This document shows positions 19,385 through 29,130 of a stretch of 64,000 bases of DNA, in pieces. Below the pieces are notes generated by a model that was not told the origin of the DNA, searched no databases, and saw only the letters and a list, made by a program, of their open reading frames with translations. Numbering within the stretch: position 1 is the first letter of the stretch; each line of letters starts with the position of its first letter. The translations under genes were made by a program, and so were the position numbers. This stretch comes from Desmodus rotundus (lineage: Eukaryota; Chordata; Mammalia; Chiroptera; Phyllostomidae). The stretch spans positions 14,917,680-14,981,679 of the forward strand of contig NC_071391.1 of assembly GCF_022682495.2 (NCBI RefSeq). Reading direction: 5' to 3'.

Positions 19385-19488
19385 TGGTTGTGCCACCCCC
19401 ATTACAGCCTCGTTCAGAAACACCCAGTGTCTTATTCAAGGTCACACAGCAAAGAAAGGCGCAAAGCCCGTTCTTAGGTCTTCCTCCC
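19385..19488 (-). mobile_element. MIR SINE, antisense fragment
   Basis: CCCATTACAGCCTCGTTCAGAAACACCCAGTGTC followed by TTATTCAAGGTCACACAGCAAAGAAAGGCGCAAAGCC (19433-19469) matches the antisense MIR 'cttgcccaaggtcacacagctagtaagtggcagagcc' block. Confidence 0.78.
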
Positions 19489-19601
19489 AGCAGCACCTGC
19501 TAAGTGGAAATTTCAAGAGCCCTTCGGCAACCTGTCCAGAACCCGAGAAACATCAGCCTGTCTCCAACTTACTCGCACTGCCCACAAACGCCGCGAGCTG
19601 C

Positions 19602-19788
19602 GCACCGAGGCTGTGCCAGGCACTTTAGCCCATTATCTTAACCCACAAATGCAAGCTTGTGCTACGGTGCCCACTTTGCCTTGTGGAAACTGAGGCTCGG
19701 AGAGGGTCTGTCAGTTGCCGGTGACTCCACAGGGGTCAGTGTGGCCACACTGGGATCAGGGCTGCCTCTGCTCTAAGCGCAGCCTCTT
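19602..19788 (-). mobile_element. MIR SINE, antisense
   Basis: GGCTGTGCCAGGCACTTTAGCCCATTATCTTAACCC (19609-19644), CACTTTGCCTTGTGGAAACTGAGGCTCGGAGAGGGTC (19673-19709), GTTGCCGGTGACTCCACAGG and CACACTGGGATCAGGGCTGCC. The antisense MIR order is intact, with local divergence. Confidence 0.88.
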
Positions 19789-20314
19789 CCTTTGTGTCTG
19801 TCCCCAAGTTGTGGCCAGACACAAAGCCTGGGTGCCTGCCCACAGGCATTCAGCTGGCCTTTCTCTGCTTGGGGTCATGTCTCCAAAAGCAGCCTGGCTG
19901 AGCTCCTGCCTTGCAGAAAAAGGAAGCCCTGGGCTGCTGAGGCCAGGACAGACTTGGCAGGGCTGGAGGAAATCTGGGGCTTGGAGGCGGAGAACCCTCA
20001 GGGCTGCGCTGTGGGAGTTAGGGAGCTGAGCAGAGGGGGCCAGCAGCTCCTGCGAGGTGAGGGACCTGTTGGGCATCTGAAGGGCAGGCCTCATGGGGGG
20101 GAGGGAGCTACACAGAGAGTTACACAGCTGTGCTCTGTCACTTAATAATTAACTCTCACACACACAGAGGATTTGTCTCTGTCATGGAGCAAAATAAGCA
20201 ATTTGTGCCCTTTTGTGTGCCCCGTGTGTGGGTGTGCGTGGGTGTGTACATCAGAAACAGAAAAGGCCCATCTCCTGGAGGAAGGAAGGAAGGACATAGC
20301 AACAACAATCACAG

Positions 20315-20518
20315 AACTAAGCCCCTAATGCACACCAGGCGCCTCGCTAAGCGCATTATAAGCTCGAGCTCATTTCATGATTACTGAAACCTCATGAGGG
20401 AGCTGGGGCCCAGAGAGGTTAAGTGATCTTGTCCTAGGTCACACAGCCAGGAAGTAGCCACGTTGGAATTTGAACCCAGGCCCGTAGATCTTCAAAGTCC
20501 ATGCTCTTAGCTCTGGGT
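20315..20518 (-). mobile_element. MIR SINE, antisense, near full length
   Basis: ATGCACACCAGGCGCCTCGCTAAGCGCATTATAAGC (20329-20364), GAGGGAGCTGGGGCCCAGAGAGGTTAAGTGATCTTG (20395-20430), GTCACACAGCCAGGAAGTAGCC and GGAATTTGAACCCAGG (20465-20480). Complete antisense MIR apart from the 'ccattttacagatgaggaa' part. Confidence 0.93.
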
Positions 20519-20784
20519 AAGGCTGCCCCAGCCTGAAGGCCTACCTGGCAAAGACCGGGGAGGCTTGTTTTGATTAATCACTGAGAGTGGAGTCCCCCCA
20601 GGTGCAGCATGGAGACAGGCCAATGGCCATACATGACACTGCTGGCCCTGCTCATTCATGGGGTTAACTGCGACAGTTGTCATCCTGGGCAGTGAGCTAA
20701 CCCTTTATTCTCCTTCTGGGGGTTCCTTATTTCACCCACAGCAGCTGTCTTCATTGAGGAGCTTGTCAGCACCTCAAAATAGTG

Positions 20785-20908
20785 CTGTGATGAACTCATT
20801 GAACAAATGTTTGCAGAGCCCCCAGTTTTACACTGGGAGCTACAGAAAATGTTTTCAAAAAGACATAAAACATGGCACATGACATCTAGGAGTTTATCAC
20901 TAGAACTG
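20785..20908 (-). mobile_element. L2 LINE 3' end, antisense fragment
   Basis: AACTCATTGAACAAATGTTTGCAGAGCCCCC (20791-20821) corresponds to 'tcattcaacaaatatttattgagcacc'. TAAAACATGGCACATGACATCTAGGAGTTTATC near 20866-20898 corresponds to 'agacatggtccctgccctcatggagcttac'. Strongly diverged. Confidence 0.65.
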
Positions 20909-21296
20909 ACTGCGCTTGTAGTTCTGATTCTGCTTCCAAGACTAATTCCAGAGTGTGCCTTCCTCTCCCTCTCTCTTTTCTCACATCCCCCGAGTGGCGC
21001 TGAGTGCCTAATGGAGGCAGTGAAAGTCCCCGAACACCGGATTATGTCAATAGCCATCAACAGAGACACGGTCTCTCAGTTGGACAGTAACCAGGGGAAA
21101 AGCGGTGGCTACAGTGTGAGAAGGAACGGGCATGCATGTGAGTCTGTGTGTGTGTGCACGCAAGGGAAGTGGAGGGATTTAAACTATATTTGTAGAACCA
21201 GAAGTCTGCTATTTCGGGGCATGAGACAGATATAAAACAAATTCTTTAATTATAAATACCTGCAGGTTTAGTAACATTTAAAATATGATGCATCTG
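20909..21296. other. Unique non-coding sequence
   Basis: No repeat or exon is recognised. It ends in an AT-rich stretch (21230-21290) that served as the insertion site of the VES SINE. A short (GT)n-like run lies near 21146-21158. Confidence 0.45.
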
Positions 21297-21502
21297 CCCT
21301 GGCTGGTGTGGCTCAGTGGATTGAGTGCTGGCCTGTGAACCAAAGGGTCATGGGTTTGATTCCCAGTCAGGGCAAATCCCTGGGGTGCAGGCAAGGTCCC
21401 TAGCAGGGGGTGCTCAAGGGGCAACCACACATTGATGTTTCTCTCCCTCTCTTTCTTCCTCTCTTGTCCTCTCTAAAAATAAATAAATAAAATCTTTTTT
21501 AA
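21297..21502 (+). mobile_element. VES-type SINE (bat tRNA-derived SINE)
   Basis: It starts CCCTGGCTGGTGTGGCTCAG, has a tRNA-like head, then GTCAGGGCA, a CAGGGGGTGCTCAAGGGGCAACC segment, CACACATTGATGTTTCTCTCCCTCTC, a CT-rich stretch and an AAATAAATAAATAAAATC tail. This is the layout of VES SINEs known from bats, transcribed by RNA polymerase III and moved by L1. Candidate degraded target-site duplications are 21281-21296 and about 21504-21517, with roughly 10 of 14 positions matching. It is the only copy seen and the main taxonomic clue. Confidence 0.92.
21309..21363 (+). promoter_or_regulatory. Internal pol III A and B boxes of the VES SINE
   Basis: A-box-like TGGCTCAGTGG at about 21309-21319 and B-box-like GGTTTGATTCC at 21353-21363. 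The B box carries T where the tRNA consensus GGTTCGANNCC has C, a CpG-decay change that probably weakens TFIIIC binding. Spacing is normal for a tRNA-like promoter. Confidence 0.8.
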
Positions 21503-21554
21503 GAAATGGCTCATTTGCCTATTGCTTTAAAATTTAAGAAAAGTGATATCTACC

Positions 21555-22055
21555 CCCCAAATTGAAAAAATAGGTACACAAACAAGCAAATGTGCACGCA
21601 TGCTCACGGCAGTACTCTTCACAATAGGCACAAGGTGGAAACAACCCAAATGTCCATCAACAGATGGATGGAGAACCAAATCATGATGTGTCCATACAGT
21701 GGCACATTATTCAGCCATAAAAAAGAACGAAGTACTGACACATTCCACAGCATGAATGAACCCCCAAAACATTATGCTAAATAAAAGAAGCCAGGAGAAA
21801 GATGCTACTTATTGCAGGATGCCCTTTATGTGCAATATCCAGAATAGGTAAATCCATCGAGAAAGAAAGCGGATGCACTGGAGGAGGAGGAGAACGGGGA
21901 GAGACTGCTTCCCCGGGGGAGGGCGTTACTTTGGAAGGATGACAAGGGTTAGAACTAGAGGAGCAGTTGCACAACACTGTGAATGGACTGAATTATTCAC
22001 TTCAAATGGTTGATTTTAGTTACATGAATTTCATTCAATAATTTTTTTTAAGTTA
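21555..22055 (+). mobile_element. L1 LINE 3' end, 5'-truncated
   Basis: CAGTACTCTTCACAATAGGCACAAGGTGGAAACAACCCAAATGTCCATCAACAGATGG (21609-21667), ATTATTCAGCCATAAAAAAG (21707-21726), GGAATGACCC-less 3' UTR sequence, and a terminal TTGATTTTAGTTACATGAATTTCATTCAATAATTTTTTTTA matching the L1 'taaattttatgttatgtatattttaccacaat' tail. It lies 50 bases after the VES SINE but shows no sign of being split by it. Confidence 0.93.
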
Positions 22056-22285
22056 AGGAATGGCCGAGCTTTCCTCTGTACGAAGGCAGCAGGGTGGTGC
22101 GGGCAGAGTGCCGGTGACCGAGTCAGCCCTGGCCCTCCTCCCGCTCTCTCCATGTCTGACCCTGGCTCCTGAGCAGGCACGTGTGTGCTCTCCCTGCCTC
22201 GGTCCCCTCCTGTACAGAATGGGGCCTCGCCAAGCTGTGTGGGGTCCAGTAGGTGCTGTTTGGGAAAATGATTTTGAAAATGTGT
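22056..22285. other. Unique non-coding sequence
   Basis: Short GC-rich spacer between the L1 tail and the next MIR. No repeat or gene is recognised. Confidence 0.4.
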
Positions 22286-22287
22286 GA

Positions 22288-22450
22288 TGTATTAAGTGAA
22301 CATTTACTGAGGGTCGAGTTCCTGTTCTGAGCATTTTCACTGTCTATCTCATTTAATCCGCATAACAGACGCATTTTACAGAACAGGAAGCTGAGATTTA
22401 CAGAGAATCATGGGTAGAGCCAGGTTTCGAGCCCAGGCTGCTCTACCGGT
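22288..22450 (-). mobile_element. MIR SINE, antisense
   Basis: GTGAACATTTACTGAGGGTCGAG, CATTTAATCCGCATAACAGACGCATTTTACAGAACAGGAAGCTGAG (22351-22396) and GTAGAGCCAGGTTTCGAGCCCAGG (22415-22438). These are consecutive antisense MIR blocks; the 'cttgcccaaggtcacacagc' part is reduced. Confidence 0.88.
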
Positions 22451-22734
22451 GACATCACACTGCCATACTAGTTAGATGACTCAAGAGAACTGGCTAAACT
22501 CTGCCCAGCGCATCTCAGGATAAACACCCAGCACCAACCCTCTCCAGGTTCACAAACCCACCTCTGCATCAGGTCAGCATCGAGCAAAGACCTGGGTCTC
22601 TCTGCTCACGTCTCACCAGCTAGCGCCCTTGGCTTCTCAAATAGCTTCTTCCTGATTTCTTGGCACCACTGATGTAAATTTCCCTTAAAGTGAACTTCAA
22701 ATTCAAATCCTTTTGTTACAAAAACAACATCATT

Positions 22735-22870
22735 GAACTTTCTCCATGTGCCAAGTGCCATGCTGGGTCCTGGGGAAGAAGAACTGAATAAGCCCATGCC
22801 CCAGCTTCAAAGAACTCACTCACAGTGGAGGGAAATAGGGAAATAAACGAGTACTCTCCAGTATTATGAA
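22735..22870 (-). mobile_element. L2 LINE 3' end, antisense fragment
   Basis: ATGTGCCAAGTGCCATGCTGGGTCCTGGGG (22746-22775), GAACTGAATAAGCCCATGCCCC and AAAGAACTCACTCACAGTGGAGGGAAATAGGGAAATAAAC match the antisense L2 words 'tgtgccaggcactgtgctaggcgctgggg', 'gacagacatggtccctgccc' and 'ggagcttacagtctagtggggg'. Confidence 0.82.
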
Positions 22871-22939
22871 CTCAGTGACGGATGTCTGCTCAGGGAATGC
22901 TGGGCCGTGTGTCCAAGGGACTCACAGGCAGCTCAGGGT

Positions 22940-23160
22940 GGCACAGTGTTTGTTAAGGCAGACTCTGGTCCTCATCCTGCTTCTGCCCTAGCTGAGCTGT
23001 GTGACCTTGGGCAAGTCACCTCATTCTCTGTTCCTCATTTGTAAAGTGAGGCTAACTGTACCTGCCTCGAAGGGCTGCGCTGCGGGTCAAATAATCGAGG
23101 CCACGTGAAGGGCTCGGCGGGGCCTGACACCGGGCCGTTGATGTATGACTAGCACTAGCT
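22940..23160 (+). mobile_element. MIR SINE, near full length
   Basis: GGCACAGTGTTTGTTAAGGCAGACTCTGG (22940-22968), GCTGAGCTGTGTGACCTTGGGCAAGTCACCTC (22992-23023), TGTTCCTCATTTGTAAAGTGAGG and GGGCCTGACACCGGGCCGTTGATG. A complete sense MIR, CpG-richer than usual in its 3' half. Confidence 0.93.
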
Positions 23161-23825
23161 TTTATTATGACCATGGTCTCTGCCGGTGTAGGGTTCAGCA
23201 CGGGAAGAAGTTAAGGCACAGAGTTCAGGAAAGACCCGTAGTGAACCACAATAAATCCAAACGCCACACTAACTCAGGCCCCGTGTCGAGCGAAAGTCCG
23301 TGTAGAAATGCGAGCCCTGCACGAATGCGGGCGATCAGTAGTCACCACTAACCACGGCGAGGGAAACATAACCCAGAAGGCTATCCACAAACCCAGGTCC
23401 ACTGGGAAATGCAAATATCAATTTCCAAGAAACGTCAAATTATACCCCTCTCCCTGTGTAGCTGCCAGGCCCCGGGGAGTAATTTCATGTTCAAATTGCT
23501 TTTTAATCCCATGAGACTGCATCCCTCGCCCTCCACCCCTGTGGTCTCCAGAGGCTGCCTCGGGACCATATCACTGGCTCCCAGGCTGCCAGGAAAATGT
23601 GAAAGTCAAAGATCAGGTGATAAACCCCGGTGTCTCCGTCCTAGAAAGACAGGTGAAGAGTATCAGCCTGCGGGATGCCTTGACCTCGGGAATCCTTCCT
23701 TATGTACACAGAGATGCGGGATTTTCTGGGCAATTTCCTGTCTCCTTGCCTGCACGAAGTCTGGCTGTCATTACAGCTGTTCTCTGGACCCAGGTTCAGA
23801 GACACCAGTCCCTAGGGTGGTAGCA
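23161..23825. other. Unique, moderately CpG-rich non-coding sequence
   Basis: CpGs are relatively frequent between about 23180 and 23370, but the density is far below a CpG island. No repeat family, promoter or exon can be assigned. A 151-codon frame lies at 23409-23864, runs into the next MIR and has no domain. Confidence 0.4.
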
Positions 23826-23831
23826 GCAAGG

Positions 23832-24042
23832 TGCTGGATGGAGCAAGACAGTGGAGGTTTCTAATCCTCCCTCCACATCTTCTAGCTATAAGACCTTGGT
23901 CAGGGTACTTCAATTCTCTGAGCCTCAGTGCCCCCATCTGTAAAATGGGAATAATAGCACTTTTCTCGGGGGGGTTGTTGCAGGAGTAGTAAAAATTTAT
24001 CGCAGTACCTGGCACATAGTAAGAGCTTAAAAGCAAACACAC
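23832..24042 (+). mobile_element. MIR SINE, near full length
   Basis: CTAATCCTCCCTCCACATCTTCTAGCTATAAGACCTTGGTCAGGGTACTTC (23861-23911), GAGCCTCAGTGCCCCCATCTGTAAAATGGGAATAATAGCAC (23920-23960), GGGGGGTTGTTGCAGGAG and CCTGGCACATAGTAAGAGCTTAAAA (24008-24032). Well preserved in the 3' half. Confidence 0.95.
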
Positions 24043-24351
24043 GACAATAACAACAAAACACCAAAGCCCCCTGAGTTGCTAAAACAGTATCTTCTCCTCA
24101 CCCCACTCCAGCCTCAAACTTGCAGGAGGCTGCTTCCCAGACACTCCCCAGGGTCAAGCATTGCAGGGGACTCCTCCAGCTCAGAGCCCTGAAACCCAGC
24201 GAGCCCCACAGCGCCCCCTCTGGAGTCTGGGTCTGCCTTGCAGGCTGGGTCCCACAGATATCTCCGCTTTGACAGCCACACTGAGCCTACATCGGCTCTC
24301 CCTCTGTGCTGAGCTCCACACTCCACAGGAACGATCCCCTCTGTGCCGCAG

Positions 24352-24472
24352 GGGCTCCCACCACCCCCACTTTACAGAAGGGGAAGCTGCTGCTCCAAGG
24401 TACCAACTGAGCTTCCTGAGGTTCCCCGGCCAGTAAGCAATGCAGCTAAGATTCAAACGCAGGTATAAATGG
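24352..24472 (-). mobile_element. MIR SINE, antisense fragment
   Basis: CACTTTACAGAAGGGGAAGCTGCTGCTCC (24368-24396), CGGCCAGTAAGCAATGCAGCTAAGATTCAAACGCAGG (24428-24464). Matches antisense MIR 'cattttacagatgaggaaactgag' and 'agctagtaagtggcagagccgggattcgaacccagg'. Confidence 0.82.
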
Positions 24473-25270
24473 CCAGACTCTCAAATCCACTCAGCCAGTG
24501 TCCCCAAACCATAACCCCCTCACCACGTCTGCTACATCCACAGCCACCGCATGCCACTTTCACTCCTGATCCTTATTCCCCCTGTGCTGTTCTTCACTGA
24601 ATCCTGTTTTTCAAATGACTTAAAACCTACTCAGTTTTTACACTTAACCTTGTCTTATGTTATCTAGGAAACCATGGGATTGATGTGTTAAATATACCTT
24701 ATTAAATACTCACTCAGGTAAGTGTATAACCATTTAAATGAGAAGTGTCCGAGTTCCCGAGAGTCCCAGCTAAAATCTTCGGACGTGACACGTGATGCTG
24801 ACTGCCGACGTACTTCCTCCCTGCTCTGGAAGTGGCGAAGGAACCAGCCACCCAAAGTTATGTTTGATTTCAATCTGCCAAGGGCTTCCTTGATTATTCA
24901 GCCAATGTTCCAAAAAGTGTTGGATTGAGAGTCTGTGGAATTAGAGTGTTCTTCCAGTCCCGAGGCAAGTTAGACAGGTTTTTGTAGCGGCACAAGTGTC
25001 ATAACAAGGATAGCGCGGACAATTTTCTTTAGACGGCCAATCAAGGGTGAGGCTGTCCATGCAGACACCACAGGTGCTGCACTTCAGTTTCTAGGGGAAG
25101 ACCCTGGCTTCTTGGACGCCCCGACCCCCTGAACAAGCCACGCACAAGTTCAGTGATGTGGGTTGTGACGAAGGAGGCGGCACCCGACATGCCGCACCCC
25201 ACAGGCACTTAATCATTGTTAGGAACTACACGTGTTGAACTTCATAAAGCACAATGACATTTTAAAGGCG
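24473..25270. other. Unique non-coding sequence
   Basis: No repeat family is recognised. 24600-24740 is AT-rich, and 24750-25060 looks undecayed and carries several CpGs (for example GGACGTGACACGTGATGC). That part is a weak conserved-element candidate. No coding exon is supported. Confidence 0.4.
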
Positions 25271-25275
25271 CAAGG

Positions 25276-25675
25276 TACACTGGATTGAATAGTGCCCACG
25301 CCCCAAACTCCTTGTCCATCGGAACCTCAGAACACGGCCTTATTTGGAAAAAGGGTCTCTGCAGATGTAGTGAGGACGAGGTTGTACTGGTTTAGAGACA
25401 TTAGAGCCCATGATTGCATCCTTGTTAGAGGAGAGTCTCCTCTACAGAAAGACAGACCCACGGAAGGAAGACGGCTGTGCAGAGACGCAGTGACCAAGGA
25501 GCCCCAAGGGCCGCCAGCCACGCCGGGAGCTGGAGGAGCAGGCAGGAGTGAGCGTGGCCCTCGCTGGCACCTGATTCCCTAATTCTAGCTTCCAGACATG
25601 TGAGATCACATTTCTTTTGTTTTAAGGCACTCTGTTTATGGTCATTTGTCACAGCAGCCCTGGGAAACTGGTACA
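25276..25675 (+). mobile_element. MLT1-type solo LTR (ERVL-MaLR)
   Basis: An almost complete ancient LTR: GGATTGAATAGTGCCCACGCCCC (25282-25304), AACCTCAGAACACGGCCTTATTTGGAAAAAGGGTCTCTGCAGATGTAGTGAGGACGAGG (25323-25381), CAGAGACGCAG, TTCCAGACATGTGAGATCACATTTCTTTTGTTTTAAGGCACTCTGTTTATGGTCATTTGTCACAGCAGCCC and a GGGAAACTGGTACA end. This is the MLT1 layout and about the usual length. No internal retroviral sequence flanks it, so it is a solo LTR. The exact subfamily is not assigned. Confidence 0.85.
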
Positions 25676-25679
25676 GAAG

Positions 25680-25790
25680 ACAAATACGGGAGGCCTGGAG
25701 AGACCAGGCAACTGAGGTGAGACCCCGCGACTAGTTCATCTCATAACTAGGACTGGACTCAGGCTTGCAGCCTGGGTCCTGAGCTCTCCC
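25680..25790 (-). mobile_element. MIR SINE, antisense fragment (weak)
   Basis: ACAAATACGGGAGGCCTGGAGAGACCAGGCAACTGAGGTGAGACC, then AACTAGGACTGGACTCAGGC. The order is like antisense MIR ('gaggcacagagaggttaagtaacttg ... cagagccgggattcgaacccagg'), but it is strongly diverged. Confidence 0.45.
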
Positions 25791-26740
25791 CAAGAAAAAG
25801 TCACTTGCTAGCAACCGGCAGCCAGAACACAGGTTGGCCTCCAGGCCCTACACACCAACCTGCCCTCACTTATGTGAACATGGAAGAAAATCCTCAGATG
25901 ATATTTGCCTCAGTGGGAGCAGCTTTCTGCACCCGCCCCCAACTTCTGCAACACAAAGAGCTGTGACAGTGGCCAGAAATGCCACCTGTTATTAGCAAGG
26001 TCTCTGCGTGTTTTCACTGGTTTTCTGGGCAGAGGTGTACCTCTGCGGCCCCCCTTAGAGCTGGCTTCAATTCTGCCAAGGAGTCCCACCCAGGCAACGG
26101 TCAGACCGACCTTTATGAGAAATGGTGACCAGCACGGTTTCTTCGGGGTGGATGTCCCCGGCTGCTTCGGTCTGCTGCGATCAGGAGGAACCACTCACAC
26201 TTCCAAGCTGTCAGTCAGACAAGCACTCCCAGCACCCCCAAGGATGGCCGGCCGCAGCTTCGCTGCTTGGCGCAGCTGACCAGGAGAAGCTCCATTATTT
26301 CTCCATACACTGGTGTCTCCCCAAGTCTCTCCCAGGTGCCCCTGGGGGCCGGCTCGTGGCTCACAGCTCACCCCCCTTACACACCCCACACTGTTTTTGT
26401 AGCTCTAACCTCCATCCCAGAAACCATAAGGCGGGGGAGGGGTGGAAGGGTTCTCATGCTTTCTCCTCTATCTTCTCCCCAGCCCTCAGACCTCCTCAGA
26501 AATGCAGTCTACTGTTGTTTTAGGCTGGGGATTGTAAATGCCTTTGGACTTGAAAGAAAAATTTAGATCCAAACCTTAAAGATAAACATACCATTGCAAG
26601 CATGACAGCCAGCAGAGGGGAGCTTTGAAAGCTTAGCCTGCAAAGAATCACTCTTCCACTGCACACTGGTCCACAAATGTTAGCTGAGGGGCTTCAGAGG
26701 GCTAGCTAGACTCAGGGCTGAACTGAGACGAACTAGGCCT
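25791..26740. other. Unique non-coding sequence
   Basis: No repeat or domain-bearing frame. AAAGATAAACATACCATTGC (26579-26598) begins an AT-richer patch. The paired frames at 25905-26279 and 25910-26194 on opposite strands are chance. Confidence 0.4.
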
Positions 26741-26812
26741 CCCCGCCCTCCCTCCCTCTTTGCCTTCCTCCCTTCCTCCTTTGCTCCCTTCCTCCCTCTC
26801 TTCCATCCACAA
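26741..26812 (-). repeat. Pyrimidine-rich (CCTT/CCCT) low-complexity tract
   Basis: The + strand reads CCCGCCCTCCCTCCCTCTTTGCC and further CCTTCCTCC words, almost free of purines for about 65 bases. Low-complexity, polymorphism-prone, potentially triplex-forming. Confidence 0.85.
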
Positions 26813-27355
26813 AAACATATCAAGCTTTTCTATTGCCAGGCACTATACCTTTTCACACCTGGTAGGGCCTGGAAAACATCGAGTATGGAATTGACAGGAG
26901 GTAAATAAAATTACCTCCACCATCCTCTCCCCATACACTGTCTCCATCCACCACTGTCCCCTACCATTGAGGGGGGCTGGGGGGGTGTCCCAGCTTACCA
27001 TGCAGCTCAACGTTAAAGTAATAACATTTAAAATATTGTTTATTTATTCTTGAGTAATGTTTAAATAATAACATTAAAATAACACGAACGACAGCAATGA
27101 TGAACTCCCTGGGTTCAGGAGAGGGTTTCCCCAGTGAAGCCCTCTGTGTCATTTTCTTTCACTGTTTCCTCTTCTCTCTCACTGGCTTTGGGACCAGTCT
27201 GGACACACTGAGGTTCTCTATCTCCCGGCTAGATGCTGGGGTCCCCCCACCCACAGGCCCCACCCACCTCCCCTCTGGGTTCTTGAGTCCAGAAGGGGGC
27301 ACATGCTTGTATGTGATGCGCACACCCCATCGCCCTGCCTGGGGGGCAGCCCTGA
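26813..27355. other. Unique sequence with an AT-rich core
   Basis: 27005-27095 is AT-rich (TTTAAAATATTGTTTATTTATTC and similar), which could be a decayed A-rich element. Antisense L2 words may be present near 26815-26850 (ATCAAGCTTTTCTATTGCCAGGCACTATACC) but are too short to call firmly. Confidence 0.4.
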
Positions 27356-27359
27356 CTTC

Positions 27360-27742
27360 CATCTCTTTGCTGCTGGTCCCTCAGCTCCTGATTTGGCTCC
27401 TGTAATCCATTCTCCAGGCAGCGGCCAGAGATTTACTTAAAATGCAAATGAGAACCCAGAGCTCCTCTGCTTAAAACCCTTGGAAGGCTTCTAATGGCAC
27501 TTAGAAGAAAGTCCAAACTCTTCAAAGGCCTGCAGCCCCCACCCCACCCCTCTCCCTTTGTCTCCCAAGGCTCGCCCTACCCACCCAGCCATCCCCAGCT
27601 TTGCTTCTCTGGGTCCCTGAGCACACCTCAGAGACTTCGTGATTGCTGTTCCCTTTCATGGGAAGACATCGGGGGTCTGCCCGACACCAGTGCTCCTCCA
27701 CACCCTCTACTGCCTTCAGCGCCTGGTGAGGGACTCTCCCCG
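27360..27742 (+). mobile_element. L2 LINE, ORF2 end and 3' UTR part
   Basis: CCAGGCAGCGGCCAGAGATTTACTTAAAATGCAAATG (27413-27449), CTCTGCTTAAAACCCTTGGAAGGCTTCTAATGGCACTTAGAAGAAAGTCCAAACTC (27465-27520), AAAGGCCTGCAGCCCC and CACCTCAGAGACTTCGTGATTGCTGTTCCC. These are consecutive sense L2 blocks with no open frame. Confidence 0.9.
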
Positions 27743-27842
27743 TTCCTGATGAGGGAGTTTAAGTAGAAAAGGGAGGGTGGGGATTTGTCCAACATTTGAC
27801 TGGGTGCGAAGGATGAATTAAGTTTCTCAAGTCTAGAGATGG

Positions 27843-27985
27843 GCCCTGGCTTGGGTTTGAATCCCATTTTACTTCTTCGTAGTGGTGTAACCTGGGCAGT
27901 GACTCCACCTTTATGTGCCTCAGTTTCCTCATGTATAAAGCAGGATTGAAGGTGGGAGCTCATCTCTGAAGCACTCAGATGACCC
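27843..27985 (+). mobile_element. MIR SINE
   Basis: GGCCCTGGCTTGGGTTTGAATCCCATTTTACTTC (27842-27875), AGTGGTGTAACCTGGGCAGTGACTCC (27881-27906), GTGCCTCAGTTTCCTCATGTATAAAGCAGGATTG (27915-27948). The tRNA-like head with its B box and the core are clear. The tail is shortened. Confidence 0.92.
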
Positions 27986-28930
27986 CATTAAGAAGACCTG
28001 CCCATAAAGGGCTCCATGCACCCTCAGCAAGTCCCGCTGCCACAGGAGAGGGCCCGCCCGACCAGGCTCTCTGCAGCCCGCCACGCCCTGGGAAGCCGAG
28101 GGAGAGCACGGGTCTGACGGGCGCCCCCAGACCTCGCCCCCGGCACAGAGAGGGCCCTTTCCCCCATGAAACGTCACATCAGGTCTGCAGGGGGCCAAGC
28201 AGCAGCCCTCAGGGTGTGGCAGTAAGACACCTAGCCAGCCTCCAATCTGGACTCCCATTCCTGGGGTGGTGGACAAAGCGGATGTCCCAGGCACTGGTGG
28301 CCCCTGGAACGCATCTTCGAGAGGCATTGCCCGCTCAGAATCCAGGATCACTCAACACCTTGCACGTCTTTCCTGCCCTGGCCAGGGACTACTTCAGCTG
28401 AACGTCTCCTTTATTCATGGAGATGGGGGGTGGACCTGGGACTTGGAACTTTGGGAAACATAGTGGGACACTTTGCAGCCAGATCTGAGCCAAAAACAAA
28501 ACCTGTGCAGAGGAAAGCAGGGCTTCCCCAAAGCCCAAGGCCCAGAGCCTGCCCCTTCCTTTACATAAACAAGGCACCAATAACCCTGCTTTGTGAAGGC
28601 AGCTGAAAAGGTCCAGGCAGATTAACCGACACTCCCAGGCCCCTGGGTGGGTAGCTGGTGGACCTGGATGGAGCGAGAAGACCACCCACCTGCGTGGAAG
28701 CCAGGCGCACCTGCGTGGATGACCAGGGCTCTGATAGCAGAACCATCATGATCACCGTTCCACAGGTGAAGAAACAGGAGGGAGACTGGAGTGGGTGTCC
28801 AACCGGATGGTCTCCTCCATCTCCCACACTCTTACCCACTGCCCTGGGGTGCCTGGCTCTCGCAGGCGTGGTTCATTTTCTGTCACGTGCCCCGCGGCTC
28901 CCCAGAGCTGACGAGGTTTCTCCAGATGCC
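27986..28930. other. Unique GC-rich non-coding sequence
   Basis: CpG density is moderately raised at about 28040-28160 but not at island level, and no promoter motif is evident. Two long overlapping opposite-strand frames at about 27929-28401 show why frames here are uninformative. CCACAGGTGAAGAAACAGGAGGGAGAC at 28761-28787 could be a tiny antisense MIR core. Confidence 0.4.
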
Positions 28931-28934
28931 GCGT

Positions 28935-29130
28935 GCATGCTACTTTATTCCTTCCACATGCCCGGCTCTGTGCTAGCAGGCACAGGGACACCAGGAGACT
29001 AAGCTGAGCCAATACAACCGATGCAGGAGCTCGCTCCACTGAGACAGACGGAAACAGACAAATCATTAAAAAACTGCCAGTTATCCTCAGTTTGGCAGAG
29101 GAAGCAAAAAGGCGCCGTAGTGGAGAAAGA
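28935..29130 (-). mobile_element. L2 LINE 3' end, antisense
   Basis: CATGCCCGGCTCTGTGCTAGCAGGCACAGGGACACC (28957-28992), GAGCCAATACAACCGATGC, AGGAGCTCGCTCCACTGAGACAGACGGAAACAGACAAATCATTAAAA (29022-29070). Antisense L2 tail, diverged but with all landmarks in order. Confidence 0.8.

Noticed and set aside
18966..19496. 176-codon open frame, minus strand
   Set aside because: Runs through an antisense MIR at its far end and has no recognisable protein feature.
21297..21370. Functional tRNA gene
   Set aside because: A- and B-box-like words belong to the tRNA-derived head of the VES SINE. There is no cloverleaf with paired acceptor stem, and SINE body and tail follow.
23160..23370. CpG island promoter
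   Set aside because: CpG density is raised but well below island level, and part of the signal comes from the neighbouring CpG-bearing MIR tail.
28040..28160. CpG island promoter
   Set aside because: CpGs are only moderately frequent over about 120 bases, too short and sparse for an island, and no initiator or exon is evident.
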